From Peribacillus sp. ACCC06369 (GTDB taxonomy: Bacteria > Bacillota > Bacilli > Bacillales > DSM-1321): a DNA stretch of 64,000 nucleotides. Location of the stretch: contig NZ_JAUCEN010000002.1 in the NCBI RefSeq assembly GCF_030348945.1, forward strand, positions 1,922,001 through 1,986,000, in the 5' to 3' direction. Under the pieces are notes generated by a model that was given only the letters and a program-made list of their open reading frames with translations, did no database searches and was not told the origin of the DNA. Shown here piece after piece: positions 46,285 to 55,385 of the stretch; position 1 is the stretch's first letter, and every line of letters begins with the position of its first letter. The translations under genes were made by a program, and so were the position numbers.

Positions 46285-49200
46285 GACCTCATATTTTAAC
46301 GATGCAGGCATTCGGACCATATGCAGGAAGGGAAACCATCGATTTTAATTCCCTTGGAGAACGGACCATGTTTGTCATCTCTGGAAAGACAGGCGCAGGG
46401 AAAACAACGATATTTGATGGGATCAGTTTTGCGATATATGGAAAAGCCAGTGGAGAAGACCGAAGCGGGCAAGATTTACGAAGTCAGTTTGCCGAAGATG
46501 ATATGTTAACGGAAGTCTCGCTGCAATTTACCCTGCGTGGGAAAACGTATTTGGTGACCCGGTCTCCGCAGCAGGAACGAAAGAAAAAATCAGGAGAAGG
46601 AACGACGACGGTTGGAGCAAAGGCTGAATTATATGAGATATTGGCGGAAGGGAAAAAATTGCTTGGTGCAAATGTGCGTGAGGTTGAGGAAAAAATCAAA
46701 TTACTCATTGGACTTGATGCCAATCAATTCCGGCAAATCCTGATGATTCCACAGAATGAATTCCGAAAACTGTTAACTTCCGACAGCAAAGATAAGGAAC
46801 TGATTCTCCAGAAATTATTTCATACTGAACTTTATAAACGAATAGAAGAAAAATTAAAAGAAGAGGCTTCCATCCTTAGAAAGAAAAGTGAAAAAAGCGC
46901 TCAGCGGCGAATTGAATTAATGAAAGGTATCAAACCAGGCAACCATGAAGAATTGCAGGCACAATTGCAAGCGGAAGAGCCTAACGAACAACAGGTTTTA
47001 CCACTGTTACAGGGAGTCATTTTGGCAGCAGCAGAAAAAAATGAGTATGTAAATAAACAAATAAAGGAAAAGCAGAAAGCTCGCGATCAAGTAAATCAAG
47101 AGCTTTCAAAGGCGGTCGATTTAATAAATAGATTTTCGGAAAAAGAAAAGCTACGAAAAGAAAAGGAGGACCTTGAAGCAAAACAGCCTGAAATGGAACT
47201 AGTGAAAGGCCAAATAAAAATGGCACACAAAGCGGCTTCGCTTGAAAAGCAGGAACAATACTATTTGCGAATTGGCAAACAAGTACAAGATGCGAATGTT
47301 GAAGTTCAAAAGTTAAGTGAGCAGGCCGAAAAGTTACGGGCTGAGCATATCGAGAAGCAGGCTTCCTATGAGCAGGAAATGCTGAAGGAAAACCAGAGGG
47401 ATCAGGCCGTACGAACTGTTCATCAGCTTGAGCAGGTAAAAGATGCTGTCATGACTTTTGTAAGCTTAAAAGCACAGGTTGCATTGGATGAAAAAGAGTG
47501 GAGAACCAGTAAAGGGCTTCGTGAAAAAAATGTTTCGGAACATCTAGCAATCGAAGAGGAAGCAGAGAGAGTTGCTCGTGAAAAAACAGAAGCGGAAAAA
47601 GCGGCAGTTCTTCATCGCGATAAGGAAATCGAAGCTGAAAGAAATAATCAATCGTTATTGAAAATAAAAAAGCTTCAAGAAGTTCTTTCCGAGACTCAGA
47701 ATGTGAAGCGGGTTCTGGAAGAAAAGAATAATCGATTTCAAGATATTCAAAGGATTCAAATCCAGGAAAAGGGAAAACTGGATGCTCTGAATCAAAATTG
47801 GCGATCAGGCCAAGCGGGCATGCTTGCTACCATGTTACACCCAGGAGAAAATTGTCCTGTGTGCGGTTCGTTAAGTCATCCTGACCCAGCACGAATGCAT
47901 GAGGATATGCCAACGGATTTGGAACTGAAAGAGCAAGAAAACAAGCTGAAAACTGTAGAACAACAAAAAAGCCAAGCCGAAAGTGAATTTTATCAAGCAA
48001 AATCTAAATATGATGCACTAGTCGATTCGTCACAAGAAAAGCTTAGGGACTTACAAAATGACCTGCCGGAGTTTAGGTTTGAAGATCTTGCTGGTCATTT
48101 GAAACGATTTGCAGAAAAAGGAAAAGCGCTGCAAGAACAGTTAAATGAATTGATGCGGAAAAAGTCTTTATTTAATGATCTGGAAAGAAAGTTGCTGGAA
48201 TTAAAAGAGAAAGCATCCATGCTAAAGGAGAATCTGGCCTCGCTAGAAAGAAAAGAGGACCAAGGGAAAACCAGGTATATTGAGAACTCTACAAAACTGA
48301 CAGGATTAACCGATTCCCTTCCAGATGGAATACGAACAAAGGAAGAATATGATGCAGCATACCAAATGGCTGTAAAAACACAGAAAAAATTACAAATTGC
48401 CTTGGAAGATGCACAAAAAAACCTCCAAATGGTTAAGGACAAAGAATCGGTCATCAATGCAAAAAAAGAATCTCTAATTGGAAATATAGAGGCTTTAAAT
48501 CAAGAATTGAAAGAGGAACGGGAAAAGTTAATTACTGATATGACCAATCAAGGCTTTTCCAATTATAAAGAATATACCGCCGCAAAAAAATCGGAAGCGG
48601 CACTTGGAAATTTGGAGGACCAAATCCAGCAGTATAATCAAAATTGGCAAAGTGTTTTAAGTCTGTTTCATGATTTGGAATTGAAGCTGAAAGATGTGAT
48701 CAAACCGGACCTTGAAGGATTGAAAAAGACTTTTGATTTCATAGATTTGGAATTGGAGTCGTTACGCCAAAATCAGAATGAATTACATGCAGAAAAACGG
48801 ACTAACGAAGAAATCGAAAGGAAACTGGCGCAAATCAGGGAAGATCAGAAAAGTCTGGATGAAAGGTACAGTATCGTCGGTCACCTGTCTGAGATTTCCA
48901 AAGGCCAAAACTCCTTCAAAATAACTTTTGAACGGTATGTATTGGCAGCCTTTTTAGATGATATCCTAAAAGAAGCCAATTCAAGATTACTGAAAATGAC
49001 AAGCGGCAGATATCAGCTGTTGCGAAAGCTGGATCCTACACGCAGGAATATCCAGAGCGGTCTGGAGTTATCCGTGTACGACCAATATACAGGACAGGAG
49101 AGGCATGTCAAAACCCTTTCGGGAGGTGAAAGCTTTAAGGCATCACTTGCACTTGCTTTGGGTCTTGCGGATGTTGTCCAGCAGAATGCAGGCGGGATCT

Positions 49201-49412
49201 CACTCGAAACGATGTTCATCGATGAAGGGTTCGGTACGCTAGACCCCGAATCTCTTGATCATGCGATAGAAGCATTGATGGATATACAAAGTACCGGGAG
49301 ATTAGTCGGGATAATTTCACATGTTCCAGAGCTGAAAGAAAGAATCGATGCCCAGCTTCAAGTCATTTCGACACAAAAAGGAAGTCGTACTTCCTTTTAC
49401 TTTGCTGGATAA
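46281..49412 (+). CDS. sbcC: Exonuclease SbcCD subunit C (ATPase)
   Basis: Rad50-type SMC-like ATPase of 1043 residues. Walker A is SGKTGAGKTTIFDGI near residue 35, long coiled coils span about 170-510 and 560-870, the zinc hook is CPVCGSLSHP at about 525, the ABC signature is TLSGGESFKASLALALGLAD, and Walker B is MFIDEGFGTLD. It tethers DNA ends and gates the SbcD nuclease. Length and motifs are complete. It ends just before a bidirectional terminator shared with the CotM-type gene. Confidence 0.96.
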   Translation: MRPHILTMQAFGPYAGRETIDFNSLGERTMFVISGKTGAGKTTIFDGISFAIYGKASGEDRSGQDLRSQFAEDDMLTEVSLQFTLRGKTYLVTRSPQQERKKKSGEGTTTVGAKAELYEILAEGKKLLGANVREVEEKIKLLIGLDANQFRQILMIPQNEFRKLLTSDSKDKELILQKLFHTELYKRIEEKLKEEASILRKKSEKSAQRRIELMKGIKPGNHEELQAQLQAEEPNEQQVLPLLQGVILAAAEKNEYVNKQIKEKQKARDQVNQELSKAVDLINRFSEKEKLRKEKEDLEAKQPEMELVKGQIKMAHKAASLEKQEQYYLRIGKQVQDANVEVQKLSEQAEKLRAEHIEKQASYEQEMLKENQRDQAVRTVHQLEQVKDAVMTFVSLKAQVALDEKEWRTSKGLREKNVSEHLAIEEEAERVAREKTEAEKAAVLHRDKEIEAERNNQSLLKIKKLQEVLSETQNVKRVLEEKNNRFQDIQRIQIQEKGKLDALNQNWRSGQAGMLATMLHPGENCPVCGSLSHPDPARMHEDMPTDLELKEQENKLKTVEQQKSQAESEFYQAKSKYDALVDSSQEKLRDLQNDLPEFRFEDLAGHLKRFAEKGKALQEQLNELMRKKSLFNDLERKLLELKEKASMLKENLASLERKEDQGKTRYIENSTKLTGLTDSLPDGIRTKEEYDAAYQMAVKTQKKLQIALEDAQKNLQMVKDKESVINAKKESLIGNIEALNQELKEEREKLITDMTNQGFSNYKEYTAAKKSEAALGNLEDQIQQYNQNWQSVLSLFHDLELKLKDVIKPDLEGLKKTFDFIDLELESLRQNQNELHAEKRTNEEIERKLAQIREDQKSLDERYSIVGHLSEISKGQNSFKITFERYVLAAFLDDILKEANSRLLKMTSGRYQLLRKLDPTRRNIQSGLELSVYDQYTGQERHVKTLSGGESFKASLALALGLADVVQQNAGGISLETMFIDEGFGTLDPESLDHAIEALMDIQSTGRLVGIISHVPELKERIDAQLQVISTQKGSRTSFYFAG

Positions 49413-49420
49413 AACAAAAA

Positions 49421-49466
49421 AAAAGAATGGCTAAGGAGAATGTGGCTCCCTATGCCATTCTTTTTA
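49421..49466. terminator. Bidirectional terminator between sbcC and cotM
   Basis: AAAAAGAATGGC and GCCATTCTTTTT pair around a 22-base loop. A-run on one side and T-run on the other serve both converging genes. Confidence 0.88.
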
Positions 49467-49480
49467 TTATTATTAATGAA

Positions 49481-49888
49481 CTACTCTATGTTAATATCAT
49501 CGGCTGTTATTCCGGGGGAAAACTTATGGATGCGAATCACCAATATCGGATTTGAGAATTCAGCGGTAATTCTTCGAGAGCAAATCGAAAAGGGGAAAGG
49601 GATTTTTCTCTGTGTAGGTATTGTATCCGCTTTATTTTCAAGAAATGGTTTATGAGTATCGTCAACGATGATCGATAGCTCATTATCACTTAAGCAAACT
49701 TTAATATCTTTTACATCATGATTTTCCAAAACCGCTTCCACCATATACTCATCGTCACTTTCGTATATATCAATTGAAAAAAGTTGATGATCCAACGCAC
49801 AAGTTTCCGGATCCAGAAAAAAATTTTTTACCCATTCATCAAACTTTTCAACCTCATTCATTTGCGATACATGTTGATTGTCTTGCAT
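49481..49888 (-). CDS. cotM: Hsp20-fold spore coat protein, CotM-like
   Basis: A 135-residue protein with an alpha-crystallin-type domain (about 40-135: SIDIYESDDEYMVEAVLENH, VKDIKVCLSDNELSIIV, NPILVIRIHKF). B. subtilis CotM, an outer-coat protein with this fold, follows yneK in the same neighbourhood, hence the name. Here sbcDC lies between. GGGGGTATCAAC selects the inner ATG (MQDNQHV). A cytosolic small heat-shock protein is the alternative. Confidence 0.72.
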   Translation of the reverse strand: MQDNQHVSQMNEVEKFDEWVKNFFLDPETCALDHQLFSIDIYESDDEYMVEAVLENHDVKDIKVCLSDNELSIIVDDTHKPFLENKADTIPTQRKIPFPFSICSRRITAEFSNPILVIRIHKFSPGITADDINIE

Positions 49889-50382
49889 GTTGATACCCCC
49901 GGTTTTCCTTTGTTGCATTATATGTTGGAGTAAGAAAATGGTGCTTGAAAAAGTGAAAATGGATGATGATAAAAAGATTTCCGAAAACGTGGTTCAAAAA
50001 ATATAAAAAGCAGTAGAGAAGTAATCAAAGCAAAGGAACGATGGTATGTGGGTATAAAAGGGAATCAAAAAGTAGAAGGAATTCAATAAAAAAATGATGA
50101 CCAATTCTAAATGAGTTGGTCATTTTTTTATAAACAATCGTGTTGATTGATCATGCCCGCACCATACTGCCATTAAAGTTAATACAATTTCAAATGTCAT
50201 ATTAATTGTATTTCATTGCAATTCTGAAAATACCTTCGATCTATTTCCTCTTAAGCAAACTTTGTTACAAATTCAGAAGAACCGTATCATTTCTGAAATC
50301 CCACTGATCACTTTTGGAATTTATCAAGTTGAAACTTAGTTTATTATAGATTCACTAGATATATAGTTAGGAGGTAATGATA
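49889..50382. other. Gap with a terminator
   Basis: Only very short frames; the sspP/sspO genes found here in B. subtilis were not seen. It contains a strong plus-strand terminator at 50092-50131. Confidence 0.45.
50092..50131 (+). terminator. Hairpin terminator
   Basis: AAAATGATGACCAATT pairs with AGTTGGTCATTTTT, followed by a T-run. No clear gene precedes it; a short transcript from the 49.9-50.1 kb gap is possible. Confidence 0.8.
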
Positions 50383-50598
50383 ATGGAAAAAAATCAAGAA
50401 GGTTTAAAATGTTCGTAAACCTGCATTAAGTATTTCTTTATTTCCATTGAAAAGGAAAATCCGACATGCCCATTTTGTGATGGCAAACATGTGGAATTAT
50501 ATTCATCCTTCGGTACTGCACAGTTCGTTAGGAAATACTATTGCTTAAACTGTAAAACTTTTTTTAAAAATATAGGATGGAAAGGTTCTTTCTACTGA
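50383..50598 (+). pseudogene. Zinc-ribbon protein with in-frame stop
   Basis: GTTAGGAGGTAATGATA and ATG start a frame of 11 codons that ends in TAA (50416-50418). The same frame continues 59 codons with ENPTCPFCDGKHVELYSSFG and YYCLNCKTFF, two CxxC knuckles spaced like the C-terminal zinc ribbon of PaaD-type proteins. It is next to a benzoate-type CoA ligase. Most likely a recent nonsense mutation. Confidence 0.55.
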
Positions 50599-50896
50599 TC
50601 GACCTCATTAGCCAACCGATATGAATGGGTGTCAATACCTGTTAAGGGGGATGGCTTATCAGAATATAAGTTTCATAGCCTGATGGAATCACTTACCCTT
50701 GATTAACTGAATGAAAAAGAGCATTGTCAGGAAGGGAATTCGCTCAAATTAGTTCGTATGGCGTTTCCAAATGAATGAAAATGGAAGGTTAAGGAATTTA
50801 TCCGGCTTTGTAATGGAATCCGTCTTCTTTTTGGAATAAAAGAAGACGGTGGGATGACGCTTTTAAAACCAGTAGCTTTTTGAGGAGGATATATGT

Positions 50897-52498
50897 GTGA
50901 TAAAAACCGAATGTAAAATTAGAGGGTTAGGCTCGATGTACAATGCTTCCTATAATTTCTTACAGAAAAATATTGAAGCTGGCAGAGGGGAAAAAACCGC
51001 GATTTATTATGGAAATCAATCTTATACTTATCAAGAAATCGACACCATTGGCAATCAATTTGGTGCGGCATTAAAAGATCTGGGCATAGAGATGGAACAG
51101 CGCATCCTACTTTTATTACATGATTCTCCAGAATTTATCATTAGTTTCTTCGGTGCAATAAAAGTTGGGGTAATCCCGATTCCATCCAATACGCTTTTGC
51201 TTACAAAGGATTATGAGTATCTTTTGAATAATAGCCGTTCAAAAGTGTTGGTCACTACTTATGAACAGTGGGAGAAGTTAAAGCTTGTTAAAAATAGATT
51301 GCTTTTCTTAAGGCATGTCATCTTGGTTGATGGGGTTGATCACAATTTCGAGGAAGATAACGAACATTCTTTTCAGGGTCTTACTCGCAGACAAAATAAG
51401 GATCTGCCGCCTTGTTTTAGCAACATTAATGATCAAGCGTTCTGGCTCTATACATCAGGAAGTACAGGTGAGCCAAAAGGGGTTATACACCTTCAAACCG
51501 ATATGGAAGAAGCTTTCAAAAACTACGCCAAAAACATTTTGCAAATCACCGAAAATGACATTACTTTTTCGGCTTCGAAGCTTTTCTTTGCTTATGGTTT
51601 GGGAAATGCGATGTATTATCCTTTTGGAGCCGGGGCTACGACTGTTTTAATGCCGGACAGACCGACTGCAGAAAAGGTGTTCGAGACGATTGAAAAGTAT
51701 CGTCCAACCATTTTTTTTGGTGTCCCGACCCTGTATGGATCGATGCTCAATTACCTTGAGAAGACGAAGGAAACCTATGATCTTTCTTCAGTTAGACTTT
51801 GCGTATCAGCAGGAGAGGCACTGCCGGCTACTTATATTGAACAATGGAAGAGAGTTTTTGGATTGGATATTATAGACGGAATTGGTTCGACCGAATCACT
51901 TCATATATACATTTCCAATCAAGTAGATGATATTCGGCAAGGAAGCACAGGAAAAATCGTTCCCGGTTATGAAGCTAAAATTGTGGATGAACAAGGTCAT
52001 GAAACTCAGGTGAATGAAGTGGGAGACCTTTTAATTAAGGGAGAAAGCATTGCAGCCTCTTATTGGAATCTTGATGATGAAAACAAAAAGAAGTTTTTCG
52101 GTAATTGGCTGTTGACAGGAGATAAATACTTTAAGGATGAAGGTGGCTTCTATTGGTACGCGGGCCGCAATGATGACATGATGAAGGTAAATGGAATTTG
52201 GGTATCGCCAATAGAAATAGAAAACGCATTCTTATCACATCCCGATATACTGGAAACTGCTGTTGTTGCTGTAAAGGATGAAAATGGTTTAATAAAACCA
52301 AAAGCCTTCATAGTATTAAAAGAAAGTGCGGAATCAGGTGAAGGAGTAAAAGCAGGAATAAAAGGATTTGTCAAAAAAGTGTTAGCGTCATATAAAGTTC
52401 CTCGCGACATTGAATTCGTGAACGAGTTACCAAAGACTTCGACCGGAAAGATAAAAAGATTTAAATTAAGAGAGCCAGAGATCAAATCACAATCGTAA
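50897..52498 (+). CDS. Benzoate-CoA ligase family protein
   Basis: A 533-residue adenylate-forming ligase, probably activating an aromatic or similar acid with ATP and CoA. ATP loop YTSGSTGEPKGVIH, GIGSTE, hinge region WLLTGDKY...YAGRNDDMMKVNG and catalytic lysine in PKTSTGKIKRF. Its overall pattern, with KLFFAYGLGNAMYYPFGAGA, is that of benzoate-CoA ligases. GAGGAGG precedes the GTG start; a perfect 11-bp hairpin without a T-run (50821-50848) lies 48 bases ahead. The substrate remains to be shown. Confidence 0.82.
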   Translation: MIKTECKIRGLGSMYNASYNFLQKNIEAGRGEKTAIYYGNQSYTYQEIDTIGNQFGAALKDLGIEMEQRILLLLHDSPEFIISFFGAIKVGVIPIPSNTLLLTKDYEYLLNNSRSKVLVTTYEQWEKLKLVKNRLLFLRHVILVDGVDHNFEEDNEHSFQGLTRRQNKDLPPCFSNINDQAFWLYTSGSTGEPKGVIHLQTDMEEAFKNYAKNILQITENDITFSASKLFFAYGLGNAMYYPFGAGATTVLMPDRPTAEKVFETIEKYRPTIFFGVPTLYGSMLNYLEKTKETYDLSSVRLCVSAGEALPATYIEQWKRVFGLDIIDGIGSTESLHIYISNQVDDIRQGSTGKIVPGYEAKIVDEQGHETQVNEVGDLLIKGESIAASYWNLDDENKKKFFGNWLLTGDKYFKDEGGFYWYAGRNDDMMKVNGIWVSPIEIENAFLSHPDILETAVVAVKDENGLIKPKAFIVLKESAESGEGVKAGIKGFVKKVLASYKVPRDIEFVNELPKTSTGKIKRFKLREPEIKSQS

Positions 52499-52562
52499 AC
52501 AAGAAGGATGATTCCATCTCCTTGAATGTGGATTGAAAATGAATGTCTGAAATCCAGAGGCG

Positions 52563-52862
52563 ATGGCAAAAGCTACTTCACGTGTCCATGAACTGGGAGG
52601 AGGAATCGTAATTGTCGATGGAAATGTAATAATACTTGAAATTCCATTACAGCTTACGGTGACTTCTGATCCTTCATTTAATAGGGCAGTAGAATTTAAT
52701 AAAAAATAATTAAAGATGCTTCAAGCGAGAGGCTATCCTTTTCAAGCCATTTTGTATACATTATTATTTTTAACTTGCTACTTTCTTCCTGGGCTGCGTT
52801 TAAAACCCTTTGGGCTATATGATGTGAAAAACATAGAATCTTATTTCCTTCCACATCCATGA
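52563..52862 (+). pseudogene. Adenine deaminase, C-terminal fragment
   Basis: RVHELGGGIVIVDGNVIILE followed by IPLQL is typical of the C-terminal part of adenine deaminases. After a stop and frame change comes RGYPFQAILYTLLFLTCYFL, then LRLKPFGLYDVK, the very end of that family. The N-terminal 85 percent is missing. Confidence 0.65.
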
Positions 52863-52922
52863 CGAACTTTTTAAATGAAAGGAAAGCGTAGAAAAGAACA
52901 GATGATATTAGTGGGCTTGCGG

Positions 52923-52962
52923 GGCTGCCGTTTCACCAAATTATTTGGGAAACGGCAGCCTG
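52923..52962 (+). terminator. Hairpin with 12-bp stem
   Basis: GGCTGCCGTTTC pairs exactly with GAAACGGCAGCC, followed by TGATTTT. It follows the adenine deaminase remnant. Confidence 0.7.
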
Positions 52963-53257
52963 ATTTTCGTTAATGTGGCTCATATAAAAATTCCCAGGGA
53001 ACTCCAAATCGATGTATAGAAATACTTCAAAACGCCGATTATCCCAATCTATATTCGTTCATATTTACTGCCATATGTATTATTTAGGGATGCGCCCACC
53101 CTGGAATTTTTGAGTGTTTTAATTAAGGAGATTAAAAAGTGACTGAGCGTATATATAAGATCTATACAGGATGGTTCGATCGATTGAACCAGTTATGTCG
53201 CTTGGATGATTCTTGGACACGGTGAAGAAATAATAAGTTTACGAATGCGCAAAAGCT

Positions 53258-53297
53258 AAAAATCTAGGCATGAAAGTTAAGCTATAGATTTTTTATT
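53258..53297 (+). terminator. Hairpin terminator
   Basis: AAAAATCTA and TAGATTTTTT pair across a 20-base loop; the T-run is part of the arm. Confidence 0.6.
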
Positions 53298-53336
53298 TAA
53301 TTACTCGTAAGCCAACTTTCAATAAACAATGAACTT

Positions 53337-53358
53337 GCCCATCCTTAGATGGGCTTTT
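53337..53358 (+). terminator. Compact terminator
   Basis: GCCCATC-CTTA-GATGGGC followed by TTTT. Confidence 0.8.
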
Positions 53359-53476
53359 CAAATTTAATAATACACCATGGATATGATCAAAATTATGATT
53401 TGTGAGTAGGTATAATCTATAATATGGTAAAAACCTACTTTTCACGATCGTTAGAAAACCAACTAGAGCCTGTGAA

Positions 53477-53492
53477 AATTCATAAATGAATT
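53477..53492. promoter_or_regulatory. Enhancer-type palindrome, copy 1
   Basis: AATTCATAAATGAATT is an inverted repeat of six-base arms, 107 bp before the -24 element of the sigma-54 promoter. It is identical to copy 2. Confidence 0.6.
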
Positions 53493-53540
53493 ATTGGCAT
53501 TTCGATGAATCCTCTACAGAAAGGCTTTATTTGTGAATAA

Positions 53541-53556
53541 AATTCATAAATGAATT
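53541..53556. promoter_or_regulatory. Enhancer-type palindrome, copy 2
   Basis: AATTCATAAATGAATT again, 64 bp after copy 1 (about six helical turns). Placement upstream of a -24/-12 promoter is that of sites for a sigma-54 activator. Confidence 0.6.
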
Positions 53557-53598
53557 GAGTTACACGTAAAATCTTGCTGTTTTACTCCTTTATAGGAC

Positions 53599-53615
53599 TT
53601 GGCATGCAAGTTGCA
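53599..53615 (+). promoter_or_regulatory. Sigma-54 (SigL) promoter
   Basis: TTGGCATGCAAGTTGCA matches the -24/-12 consensus YTGGCAYGNNNNTTGCW at every defined position, with ten bases between GG and GC. The acyl-CoA ligase start follows 62 bases on. An enhancer-binding activator would be needed; none is encoded in the window. Confidence 0.8.
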
Positions 53616-53676
53616 TAATAAATAAGTATAAATCAAACATGTACGATATGACATTCGTTTATGTGTGGAGGGATAA

Positions 53677-55290
53677 ATGGTGCGAAAAACGATAAATAAA
53701 CCATGGGAGCAATGGTATGTTGAAAGAATGAAATCTATGAAGCTACCGGAAATATCCGTCTATTCCCTGCTTGATAAAACAGCAAGTAAGTTTCCTCACC
53801 ATACAGCCATCATTTATGAAGACGATTCATTGGATTATATGAATCTTAAAATGCAGGTAGACAAACTTGCAGGAAAGTGGCGTGAAATGGGCTTTGTTAA
53901 AGGTGAACGGATTGGTCTGATGCTGGCCAACCACCCTTATTTCATAATCAGTTATTACGCCGCGCAGGCACTTGGTCTAATAGTTGTACAGATGAATCCC
54001 ATGTATAAACCGAGGGAACTTTTGCAAATTTTACTAGACTCGGATGCTAAGTATATTGTATTTGATCATACGGCCGCGGATACAATCGAAGAAACGAAAG
54101 CGATATATGCATTTGATGTCTGCATGAAAACGGAAGATGATCAAAATGGCTCATACTCCCTTCAAACGTTGATTCAATCCGGAGAGGCCATTAAAGAGTC
54201 CGAAATCATAAACCCTCATGAAGATATTGCAGTCATCCAATACACAGGCGGCACAACTGGGAAGATGAAGGGGGTCATGCTCACTCACCATAATTTAACC
54301 TCCAACGTCGTGCAGAGCTTTGAAATGTATGGGGATTCTTTGAAACCTGGTGAAGAAATCGTGTTGGCAGCTACGCCACTTTATCATGTTTATGCCATGA
54401 CAAGTGCGATGAATCTAGGTATCTATATTGGAGCAGCCATTCTCTTGTTTCCCAAATTCGATCTTCAAGATGTCCTTTCAAACATTAAAAAATATCGCCC
54501 GACTTTCTTTCCAGGTGTTCCAAAGATGTATAATGCTTTCGTCAATCATCCAGGAATTGAAAACTATGGACTGGATTGTTTAAAAAGTTGTTCTTGTGGC
54601 TCGGCCCCCCTTCCAGTTGAAGTGATCAAGCGATTTGAGGTGTTGACCAGTGCCAAAATAGGAGAGGGTTTCGGCTTGTCGGAAGCTTCACCTTCCACTC
54701 ATCGTAATCCGCCTTTCGGAAAAAGGAAAATTGGAAGCATTGGAATCCCTTTTCCAGGCACGGATTGTATGATCATTGACGATGAAAATAATGAAGTGCC
54801 TAACACAGGTGTCGGGGAGCTGCTGATAAAAGGCCCGCAAATCATGAAGGGATACTGGAATAACGAAGCCGAAACAAAAAAAGCCTTACAGAATGACTGG
54901 CTATATACCGGCGATCTTGCTGTTATGGATGACGAAGGATATTTCTACATAGTCGGCAGGAAAAAAGAAATGATCATCGTCGGCGGATTCAATATTTACC
55001 CGCAGGAGGTGGAAGGGGTTCTATATGAACATCCGGCAATTAAAGAGGCAGCTGTGGTGGGTATTCCCCATAAAGAAAAAGGCGAAGTTGTGAAAGCATT
55101 CATCGTTCCTAAAGAAAGCGATTCCGTAGACCTTGAAGAAATAGAAGGTTATTGCTATTCCCAATTGACGCCTTATAAGGTGCCGAAAGTATTTGAAGTG
55201 AGAAAAGAACTGCCGCGAAATACAGTGGGTAAACTATTAAAAAGATTGTTAGTTAAAGAAGAACTTGAAAAGGAAGGAAGAAAAGACTAA
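53677..55290 (+). CDS. Long-chain-fatty-acid-CoA ligase family protein
   Basis: A 537-residue adenylate-forming enzyme. ATP loop YTGGTTGKMKGVMLTHHN near residue 190, GFGLSEASP, DWLYTGDLAVMDDEGYF, GRKKEMIIVGGFNIYP and PRNTVGKLLKR with catalytic lysine. It would activate a fatty or related carboxylic acid. It is first of a co-directional block (MFS carrier, thiolases, dehydrogenase, thioesterase, second ligase) and directly follows the sigma-54 promoter. It is strongly similar in motif detail to the last gene of the block. Confidence 0.88.
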   Translation: MVRKTINKPWEQWYVERMKSMKLPEISVYSLLDKTASKFPHHTAIIYEDDSLDYMNLKMQVDKLAGKWREMGFVKGERIGLMLANHPYFIISYYAAQALGLIVVQMNPMYKPRELLQILLDSDAKYIVFDHTAADTIEETKAIYAFDVCMKTEDDQNGSYSLQTLIQSGEAIKESEIINPHEDIAVIQYTGGTTGKMKGVMLTHHNLTSNVVQSFEMYGDSLKPGEEIVLAATPLYHVYAMTSAMNLGIYIGAAILLFPKFDLQDVLSNIKKYRPTFFPGVPKMYNAFVNHPGIENYGLDCLKSCSCGSAPLPVEVIKRFEVLTSAKIGEGFGLSEASPSTHRNPPFGKRKIGSIGIPFPGTDCMIIDDENNEVPNTGVGELLIKGPQIMKGYWNNEAETKKALQNDWLYTGDLAVMDDEGYFYIVGRKKEMIIVGGFNIYPQEVEGVLYEHPAIKEAAVVGIPHKEKGEVVKAFIVPKESDSVDLEEIEGYCYSQLTPYKVPKVFEVRKELPRNTVGKLLKRLLVKEELEKEGRKD

Positions 55291-55385
55291 GGGGGATGCA
55301 GTTCGTTTGCTCATTCCAACCATTCAGGTTGAAACCTGCATTGGATGGGATGTCAAACACACATAAAGAAGAGGAGGGATTCATT

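Larger units (their letters stand above)
52499..53676. other. Non-coding and remnant region ahead of the acyl-CoA block
   Basis: Holds an adenine deaminase remnant, three terminator hairpins, a 28-codon frame with GTG and a ribosome site (TERIYKIYTGWFDRLNQL, 53139-53225, probably a gene fragment), and the enhancer-type palindromes and sigma-54 promoter listed separately. Confidence 0.6.
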
